Shown here in pieces: positions 55,924-64,000 of a stretch of 64,000 nt of DNA (position 1 is the stretch's first letter; every line of letters begins with the position of its first letter). The DNA comes from Linnemannia elongata. Its lineage: Eukaryota > Mortierellomycota > Mortierellomycetes > Mortierellales > Mortierellaceae. The translations under genes were made by a program, and so were the position numbers. Below the pieces are notes generated by a model. The model was not told the DNA's origin. It made no database searches and saw nothing but the letters and a program-made list of their open reading frames with translations. The stretch spans positions 310,001-374,000 of the forward strand of contig JAXBDG010000001.1 in NCBI GenBank assembly GCA_036320915.1. The letters run 5' to 3'.

Positions 55924-57376
55924 TTATTTCTTCCCAAATATTTTGGATATAAATCCCGTTTTCTTTTTCTCGCTCCCGGACCCTGATCCTGCAATGGGTT
56001 GGCTCGAAGGTGTAGAGTTTTTAGAGTTGGAGTTGTTGATGGCAGTGGAGGTGGCAGCCTTATTAGGCGGTTTCTTTGTCCCGAATCCTTGTTTCCTCTT
56101 TTTGTAGCTGTAATGTGCAAAACAAAAAAAAAGAGCTGGGTGTAAGAAACGCAGAGCAAACACAGAGTTTTGTCTTTTTACGGCCGCAGTTATCACGCTC
56201 CGCAGAAAAACGCTGTCCTTGGTACTGATGGCATGATGAGATGACCCCGATTCTAAGTAAACTGTAAAAGGTTGTCTTGTTGCTTCTATCCCGTTCCCAA
56301 TAATGGATCGTTGCTTAAAACCGTACCTGTCAAGAAATGCGAGCTGGATGCGATTGAGCGCGCCTCTTCTGACTTTGCGAATGTATGTAATGGCATCCTA
56401 TTAAGTAGGAGAATGAAAAAGAAAAAGGGTTAATAAAAGCAACTTTTGTCGGCTACATTGGATCCAATAGCTCCACTTGACTTCGGTCCGCAATGCCCAG
56501 AATGAACAGCTCCAACAGCAGAAAATATCCATTTCAAGACGTAAAAGGGTCTTGTCCCTGTCGTGAGCGCAGCGTTTCCCTTGTCCTTACCAATGGATCC
56601 ATGCCTCCTTCCACAAGCGAGATAGCCACAAGAACCTAACATGACATCAGCAAGCAGAAAATGGAAATGGACAAACGAATTAGCCACAAAGGAATTATGA
56701 TAAAATAGATATTTTTTTTGGTGCCAAGTCTCCAAGATAATTTCCAAAAAGAGCGAGTAAAGCCCTGTCTGGCTTGGTACAAGAAAGAAACCAAAGGGTT
56801 TACGTACAGGTGCTCTTCCGATGCCAGAGACACAGTGGACGGCAATACAGCGATCCTTGTTGGGGGAGTTGAAAAAGACCTCGTCATTGAGGTCTAACCA
56901 GCGCGCAACGACGTCCTTTGAGGGTGCAGTTCCGTCCTGGAATTTCCTACAAGGGCGAACATGCACAATACAAAAGCGAGATACGAGTTAGCTGAGAATG
57001 CAGGGAGCATTGGGGTCGGGGCTGGTAATATCCAATTGTAGGTGCGAAGGGCTGTTGGCATTCCTGTCCCTGCTAGTTCGAACCGTTGGCGGCAAAAATG
57101 ACTGGAAAAAAGAAGCTTTTTGCCCTGCCTTGCTTGCTGGCTATTACATCACCATAGAACTAAGAGAGGCGCTTACATATTGTCGTGGACAGCGATGCCA
57201 ATGTCGTTGAGGGGTTTTGGGTCGTAGGGGCTTCCTTCACAGATGCGAACGAGGTCGGTGACATTGTGTTCTTCGAGGACAGGGATGTAGGCGGGTAAGG
57301 TTGTGTCTGATGGACAGTCGAGGATCAGGAAGTTAAGAGACCCGACCTGGATAGGGCTGATGCTGACTCGAGGCAT
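55924..57376 (-). CDS. PRL-type (PTP4A) protein tyrosine phosphatase
   Basis: Dual-specificity phosphatase of the phosphatase-of-regenerating-liver group. Exons 57376-57177, 56946-56808, 56635-56591, 56397-56327 and 56107-55924 give 212 aa with phases closing. The active-site loop [10 protein letters not shown] has Cys105 and Arg111 (CX5R), with the Ala-Pro that PRLs carry in place of the usual Ser/Thr. Asp71 in KFQDG is the candidate general acid, and Cys46 in [10 protein letters not shown] matches the regulatory cysteine of animal PRLs. [20 protein letters not shown] and [19 protein letters not shown] complete the fold. The C-terminus is Lys/Ser-rich and ends SKIFGKK, so the CaaX prenylation box of animal PRLs is absent. 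Confidence 0.94.
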
Positions 57377-58180
57377 TGCGAATCAGTTGATGGTAGCAGG
57401 CAGTTGTTTGTGAATGTGAAAGTGTGTGAGAGAGAGTGTGGGTGTAAGTGTGTTTGGGTGTGAGTAGAAGAGGATGCAGTGGATGTAGTAAGGAGGAGCG
57501 AATGGAGTAAAGGGAGAAAAGAGAAGAGTAAAGAACAAAGAGAGGGAACAACACTATATGCGTGTATAAATACTAAAAAATTAAAGACTAATGCACATAT
57601 TTGTCCTGACTCTTCTTGTTTAGCCCTTTCTCTTCCCCCTATTACTTTCTTTATTGCTTTGTTCAGTGCAATTGCCTTTCACCTGGGTCTCGATCTGAGC
57701 TGCAAGCAGAGTGAAAGTCAGGCAGAGTGAGTGGTTGTTTGCCCGAGTTTTATTTTATTTTTTTCCTTCCACGGCAACCGTTATTTTATTTTTGACCTGT
57801 GAGTGACACAGGTGAAGTTATCAGCGGTGCCTGGGTGGGGAGGATCGACCTTCTGCCCTTCTGGCTGATCGTCAATCTTAAGGGTGAAAAAGAGGCACCA
57901 TTCTCTTTTTTCTCCCTCCCTCTTTTCTTCCATATCCTATCGTAGTTGTTGTAGCTTTTACCGAAGGTAAATGTGAGAAGAGGAAGAGGGGTGTGTGTGT
58001 GGTTTGAATGCTTAACTTGTCTCTTTTCTTATACATAGGTGCGAGGTTCAACACTTTGAGCTCAGCTCGGACGACAACCAAGATTTGGCGACGTGCGTGC
58101 GTCCGTCGGGGATGTTCATTCGCGCGCAAATCTATTAGAACTGGGTTGACTTGGAGCTGGGCTCGATGTCATTACCCGGA

Positions 58181-58211
<31 letters not shown>

Positions 58212-58772
58212 CCTATGGACATAACGATCCAGATCCACAGGAGACTTGCAGTAGACACCAGGACGGAGGTAACGGTTTTGTTACTGTGGGTAACCATGAT
58301 CATGTCTACTAGGCAAATCAAGGCATGTTTACATACTATGAGATGGGTATGATGCATGCCTTGTGGTTCCTTTTTGTTTTCTTTACTTGTGTCCCCGTGG
58401 GTGTGTCATTGAATCAGGCTGTCGTTGTTGTTGGTCTGTCTGTCACTCTGTCATTCAACAAGCCTGCCTCGTGAGGTACAAAAAAATTGCGGCCCTGAAC
58501 AAACAAAACCTTGTCCTTGTCCTTGTCCCTCCCTCCTTTTCTTTCTCTCTTCTTTTGTTCTCAACTTCTTCTGATCACCCTCATTCAGTCTTCTCTTGCA
58601 TCACTTCCTCCCTCTCTCTCTTTTTTCTTTTCTCTTTTCTCTTTTTCTCTTTCTCTTTTTCTCTTTTCTCTTGTCTCTGTTCTCTCCTCTCCTCTTCTTT
58701 CTTTCATTCATTCCACATTCAAGCGTCATTTCAACACACCTCACTTCACTCGCTTTCACATAAATATCAAAA
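57377..58772. other. Divergent intergenic region between PRL and the AIG1-type GTPase
   Basis: About 1.4 kb holding a GT array (about 58187-58211) and a long C/T-rich block (58500-58720) that reads as the promoter and leader of the GTPase gene. No gene recognised. Confidence 0.5.
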
Positions 58773-60602
58773 ATGCTCCAAGGACAGTCGCTGACCCAGG
58801 CACAGAACCTCCACAGAACTACCACTACAAATGGGGCACCAGGAGCTCCACAAGGATATCAAAACCGTCAACAACGGCAGTTTCTGGAGCAGCAAACTTC
58901 AATACCCTCTGCACCACTGCCACTACTCGAAGAACAATCAAGACATAGCTACCAGCAACAGCCAACACCCACTCCAACGCCAACAACACAACCACACCTA
59001 CCACCACCACAAAAGGCTGAACACTATCCACCTCAAAAGGCAGAGCACAACCCTTCTCAAACGACCGAGCAGCACTACCCGGCGCAACCTTACCAACACC
59101 AACAATACCAGCAGCAACAACATCAAGTACAGCAGCAGCAGAAACAGGAGCAACAGGAGCAGGAGCCAGCTACCTCCCCAGTGGCTCGCGAGTTCACTAT
59201 TGTCGCCCTGGGGAAGAGTGGAGAAGGTATGAAAGCATACACCTATTTTTGGTGGCACAACGGCACTCTCCACAACTATTTTCCGTCAAAGCGAAGCCAA
59301 TCGAAAGAAAGCCTTCCTTCTTCCATCCAACAAACAGCCTATCGCTCTGTGTGGTCATATCGCACAATGTCCCTCTTCCCTCACACCTTTTCTTCTTTTC
59401 ATCTTTTCTATTTTCTACTATAATTCCTTCTCATAGGAAAGAGCACGCTGCTGAATTCGATCCTCGGCCGAGAAATCTTCCTGGCCAAGGCGTCAGTTAG
59501 CGAGGTGACCCAGCATGTGGACAAGGCAACCAACAACTTCCTCAACATCCCTTCCAACCCTGTCATGCACTGCATCGACACTCCTTCCTTCAATGGTAAA
59601 CTGCATGATCCCCACCGTGTCAAAGAGCTTGGCGCCCTTCTTACTAAAGTTGCCGCCGGTGTCGATGCTTTCCTCTTCGTCGTCAAGTGTACACGTTATC
59701 GGTAAGACAGCCTCTTGTTTGGTTCTATCTTTTCTTCGATGAGTTTATTTTTACAACTCACACAGAGGCGTTATTGTTATGATCTTGTTTCTTGAGGATC
59801 TGCGACGATGGGTTTGCGGAGTTGCTGTAATGGGATGATATGAAGAGTGCCGCAATGCCGTTTCTACTATTTTTCCAAATCATTTATAACCCTATGGCAT
59901 TGCCCACTTCCCCTCCTCACCCTGCATGGAATGCGATCATTTTTCGTGTATATCTTGGCTATGCTTGACATCATCATCCTGACTAGACTAAGCTTAACTA
60001 AACTTCTTCTATACATAACACCCCGAAATAGGTTCGATTCAACCTTCTATCAAACCCTGTTGACCTACCAAAGCCTCCTCACCCCGGCCTTCTGGTCAAA
60101 ACTCATCCTCGTCTTTACCCACGCAACCCCAGAACTCCTCCCCTCCACCAACCCCGAAGCCCGAGTCCCCCTCATGGCCTGGGCTCGCGAAATCCAAGAA
60201 AAGTTCAAGCTCCCTACGGCGCCCAAAGTCGTCTTTGCAATGGATTTCGCTCGGTTCCCGTACCCTTCGGGAGGTGCACAGGATTTCTGGGAAAAGTTAA
60301 TGGAATTGGATGCGAACACTGAGCCCTATTGTCATCGGCCGTTCTTGGAGAGTTTCGGGAATGGGATTGCGGTGGAGGGGTATGTGCAGAGGATCAAGGG
60401 GCATCTGGCGCTGTTTGAGCCGAGGTTCTTTGAGAGCCAGGCTGAAGGGCAATATCAGGAGCATAAACAAGCGTTGTTGAAGAAGCGGGGGACGGAGGGT
60501 GGTCGTGTAGGGGGAGAGGGAAGAGGTGGTAGTGGTGGAGGATGGAGGTTTGGGTTGTTTCGAAAGTCCACTCAGGCCACCGCTCGTCCGGGCATGATTT
60601 GA
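58773..60602 (+). CDS. AIG1/GIMAP-type GTPase with Gln/Pro-rich N-terminal extension
   Basis: Exons 58773-59226, 59437-59701 and 60032-60602 give 429 aa in phase. Residues 1-140 are Gln/Pro/His/Thr-rich and probably disordered, with two QKAEHYPP-like repeats. The G domain starts at EFTIVALGKSGEGKSTLLNS; the P-loop GKSGEGKST (147-155) is split by intron 1 between its second and third glycine-containing halves. Switch-like TQHVDKATNNF is followed by G3 CIDTPSFNG (DTPS rather than DTPG), VDAFLFVVK, and a G4-like LVFTHATPEL. This order fits the AIG1 group of the TRAFAC GTPases. No C-terminal hydrophobic anchor is seen; the tail is Gly/Arg-rich and basic. Function is unknown; such GTPases associate with membranes in plants and animals. 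Confidence 0.85.
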
Positions 60603-61029
60603 GTCCTGCTCGTGTTTTTTTTTTATCTTGGGCGTCTCGGGTAAACGTTTGTTGAGGAAAGAGGAACAAACAGGAAGAAACAACAACAAACATAGACAAA
60701 GCAACATTCTTCTTCCTTTCTTCCTTCTTCCACTCCTATCTTCTTGCACATTGTACAATATAAATAATCCATTGCGGACATAATTAATCAAAGGGGAGTT
60801 TATATGACAAATCGCGTTGAGGAAAAGATGTCAAGATATACATATGCTGTATTTTTTTTTTTTTTTTTTTTTTAGTCAGAATTGTTAAATATGCATGTGG
60901 ATAAAAAAAGGTGATCTAAACGGTGGGGTGTGGGGAAAGGGGGATACTCTACAATAGATAGAAAGGGAGTTGTGGTAGGGAAGGGGTCGTACTGGGGAAC
61001 TGATTTGTTGTTGTTGTTGGGGGTTTTTT
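60603..61029. other. Convergent 3' intergenic region
   Basis: 427 bp between stop codons, with a T22 tract near 60852-60873 and AT-rich poly(A)-like sequence on both strands. No gene seen. Confidence 0.6.
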
Positions 61030-62198
61030 TTACAGGAGCGACGACTCGTAGAAGGCATTCTCCTCATCATCAGCACCATTTCTCTGCTGCTGATGATATT
61101 GCTGCTGCTGGTGCTGCTGCTGTTGGGGTGGAAGACGGGCACCTGATCGAGTAGGTGGCGAGGGATGACCTCCATTATTGCTGGGAGCTGCAGCGGGTGC
61201 GATACGGGGCGAGGGCGCTCCAAAGACAGCCTGCTCGACATGAAGAGGAGGAGGTTGCTTCAATTGCTGGGCCTGTGGTGGTGGGATATGCTGCTGATGC
61301 TGAGGAGACGTTGGTGCGGGGGCCTGGTAGGGCTGGTAGGACTTGTTGTCAACAGCTGCGAGGACGTCATCGAAAAAGTTGTCGCTTTGGGATGTTGAGG
61401 TGGTTTGAGGAGGAGGAGGAGCCACAAATCCGCGAGAGGGCGATCCGGTATGGACGGGGCTCTGTTGAGACTGTTGTTGGTAGTGACTCGAGGGAGAGTT
61501 ATAGGCCTGGGTTGGAGTACGGATAGGCGAGAGGGTAGATCCTCCGGCATTGCGGGAAGCAGCAGTAGGGCTGGAGGTGTCGATCATTGCAGGGCGAGAA
61601 TGAGCAGAGGACGGGGAGGGGACTTCGGTCTCCATGAGTCGCAATTTGATGTCCTCCTCGTCGGCGTCTTCGTATTCGTAGTCTTCGTCCTCTTCTTCGT
61701 CGTCACCGCTGTGGTACATCTGCTGCTGAGGCTTTTGCTGTTTGTGAGCGGGGGCGGCGGTGGTGCCGGGGACGACGATGGGGCCGGAAGTTGGGACGCC
61801 AGTGAACTTGACAGACTTCTTGCGCTCAATCGTGGCACCTCCAGTGCTGGCAGGGACCTCTTCCTTGCCCTGCTGCTGCTGCTGCTGAACCTGTGTGGAG
61901 GCGACGGCGGCGGGGATAGTAGGAACGGGAGTTCTTCTGTCATCATCTGATCCAGACTCGTCATCGTCATCATCGCCAGGGGTATGGACATAGGCACCAA
62001 AGATGGTGTCGCGGTATCCATTGTAGACAGGGACACCATCATCATCGACCTCGGTCTTGTCGTCGTAAAGTGTGGGGTTGAAGGGATGGGCTCCTGGTGC
62101 GGGGGCAACGGGAGAAGCAGAAGAGGTCATAGCAGCGGTAGCCTGAGGAGGAGGAGCGGCCTGGTGTTGGACCTGAAGAGGCTGAACTGGTGAAAGAG

Positions 62199-62235
<37 letters not shown>

Positions 62236-63952
62236 TTGCTGCTGTTGCTGGAGCTTCTGTTGTTGTTGACGCTGGAGGGCACGCTGCTGCTGTTCATACT
62301 GGTGCTGCTGAACATCCAAGGGCTGCATCTCAATGGCACGGATCATGGGGCTTTGGCTACGGGGAGAAGGGCTCATCTGGTTCTGGTTCGGCAACTGGCG
62401 ATGGGCCATCGAGGGCGAGTTCGATGCACTATGGTGAGCATGAGCCGCTGCGATACCTCCAGCTGCCGCAGCCATCAACTCACGGTCCTGGAAGGGGTTA
62501 CCCTGTTGCTGTTGAAGAGGAGACCCGGGCATGTTGTTCTGGCGAGGACCGTTACTGTTCAAGGACCGGGACGAAGACGAGTGGTGAAGAGGTCCTCCGC
62601 TGTGCATCATTGCATTCGAGTTGTTACGCTGAACCGGTCCATTACCTCCGCCATAGTTGTTGTTTCCTTGCATCATACGAGCCTGCTGGTTAGGATCATA
62701 AGCCGACTCGAGTTCCGATTCAAAAGAGTCGCGGCTGCTCTGCTGGAAGGGGCTCTGTCCACGCTGCTGTTGCATTCCAGGATGACCGTTGGGCATTCCG
62801 TAAGGCTGTTGTTGACGAGGAGGAGGTCCCTGGTTGAGTTGAGGGGGCATGTAGGGCTGGTGCTGATCGCGGGGGGAGAGGGATCGCGCCATTCCAGGAG
62901 AATTAGGTCCACCGGGAGATCCTCTCATCGTCATCGAATCCTCAGAACCACCCTCAAAGGGGTTCCTGCCATTGCTGTTGTTTGGGCTGCCGGGGCTGCC
63001 GAGATGCTGCATCTGGTGTTGGGATCGAGGGCTTCCAAACTCGTTGCTATGGTTACGCTGAAATTCATTCGAACGATGGCCAGGGCCACCCAAAGGGATA
63101 GGAACCATTCCTCCATCATGTCCATGTCCAGGAGGTCCAGAAGGAGGAGGTCCAGAACGAGCAACAGGGCCAGATCCCCCTTGGGGCTCATGAATGCTCT
63201 CCTTGGTATCATTCAAACGAGTATGTTGAGTGCGTTCACGGACCAGACGGCGATGTCTGAAGAAGAAGATTGCGGCGATGAAGAGGAAGAAGGCAACGAC
63301 ACCTCCAATGATTCCGGCCAAGGCTCCACTCGAAAGTCCACCATTTCCTTCTTCCTTGTTCTCCCCGTTAGAGCCGGGGGTGCCTGTTGTAGATGGGAGG
63401 GTGACGGAGATCCCGGTGGAGGTGGGGGCGCGTGTTGCTGAGGTGGTTGGGACCACGAGGCCGGATATGTTGAATTGTCCTGTGCTGATGCCCTTCATTT
63501 CGACGCTTCCAGTATAGTCGCAGAGGTAACTATGCTGTTTCGCCCATAAAGAAGACATCATCCGTTAATAAACCGAGTAAACTACATAACTTTCACTCTT
63601 TCAGCATTTAAAGCCTTCTTTTCTCTCCAGTTCAACTTACCTTTCCACCAGTAGCGTTAGTAGGAATATTAACCCGAATGGTCAACAACTCCTGCGCGAC
63701 ATTCGCCCGGATAAGATATGTTTGTCCTGATAAGGCACGGAGGACCAAGTTAAAGGGGGCAGTGTTGGCAACTGTGCCCACAGGTGGGGTCGTAATATTC
63801 CAGTTGAGGGTCATGGGGTCACCAGGATTGACATTGGGTAGCGTAGTCCTAGCGAACTCGATGTTGGCAGAGGCGGTGTTGGTCCAGGAGAGGGCCGACA
63901 TGGTGGCCAGCATGGCTACTGTGGCCAGCTTATTTGAAGAGAGTAGGTGCAT
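61030..63952 (-). CDS. Single-pass membrane protein with Kre9/Knh1-like ectodomain and long Gln-rich tail
   Basis: Exons 63952-63641 and 63534-61030 give 938 aa. A signal peptide (LATVAMLATMSALSWTNTAS) precedes an Ig-like ectodomain of the Kre9/Knh1 N-terminal type: NPGDPMTLNWNITTPPVG, FNLVLRALSGQTYLIRANV, LTIRVNIPTNATGG. A Ser/Thr-rich stalk leads to one transmembrane helix at about residues 174-196 (ALAGIIGGVVAFFLFIAAIF), stopped by RHRRLVRER. The ~740-residue cytosolic tail is Gln/Pro/Asn/Ser-rich with a long polyglutamine run (CAG/CAA mix, about 62197-62262), acidic clusters and many Ser-Pro sites. The architecture resembles fungal cell-wall stress sensors; that role is inference. The start lies 48 bp from the window edge. 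Confidence 0.85.
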
Positions 63953-64000
63953 CGTGTGTGTGTGCTGCTTGTGGGTGAGCGGAGGTAGGTTCTAGATTGT

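Noticed and set aside
62200..63441. 413-codon plus-strand open frame opposite the Kre9-like protein gene
   Set aside because: Antisense shadow of a CAG-rich coding exon: it starts with a poly-Leu run made by the complement of the polyglutamine tract and has no domain character.
1..64000. CRISPR arrays, bacterial operons, viral genes
   Set aside because: None seen; the spliced genes, eukaryotic tRNA without encoded CCA and protein families are all of nuclear fungal type.

Overview
The window looks like nuclear DNA of a filamentous early-diverging fungus. Evidence: GT-AG introns of mostly 50-120 bp in nearly every gene, very short intergenic gaps in the gene-dense parts, Gln/Asn-rich low-complexity protein segments, and many homopolymer and microsatellite tracts. 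A Mortierellaceae-type genome (Mortierellomycotina, Mucoromycota) fits best. That placement is my inference from gene content: a metazoan-like 4E-BP, an AIG1-type GTPase, and a PD-(D/E)XK protein of the kind found in multicopy effector-like families. No prokaryotic or organellar signature is visible.

Layout. 1.9-6.5 kb holds a plasma-membrane syntaxin and an ECM4/Gto-type glutathione transferase. 6.5-12.4 kb is an accessory island: a 9-exon PD-(D/E)XK nuclease-like gene, a 58-nt poly-T tract, a pair of ~220-bp direct repeats and a tRNA-Trp(CCA). 12.6-29.8 kb is a compact housekeeping block: RTF2, a PTM1/GOST 7-TM protein, a 4-TM protein, a BCS1 AAA chaperone, a G-patch/zinc-finger protein, MOZART1, an EGLN-like 2OG oxygenase, an unassigned coiled-coil protein and a 4E-BP. 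Most neighbours there are divergent or convergent pairs separated by 50-540 bp. 30.5-33.5 kb is a MUB1/SamB MYND protein. 33.5-45.4 kb is a ~12-kb gene desert rich in simple repeats. 45.4-49.6 kb carries an alpha-arrestin with PPxY motifs and a small secreted protein. 50.6-52.4 kb is a foldback-type element with arms of more than 600 bp. 54.7-64 kb carries MoaE, a PRL phosphatase, an AIG1-type GTPase and a single-pass membrane protein with a Kre9/Knh1-like ectodomain.

How the genes relate. They are not one pathway. Loose themes are secretion and surface (syntaxin, PTM1, arrestin, Kre9-like protein), TOR-linked translation control (4E-BP with RAIP, eIF4E-binding and TOS-like motifs), ubiquitin targeting (MUB1, PPxY arrestin) and microtubule nucleation (MZT1). 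For spliced genes I joined exons by hand at GT-AG (one GC-AG) boundaries and checked that the reading phase closes; every joined model gives a whole number of codons. No database search was possible, so family names rest on recognised motifs.
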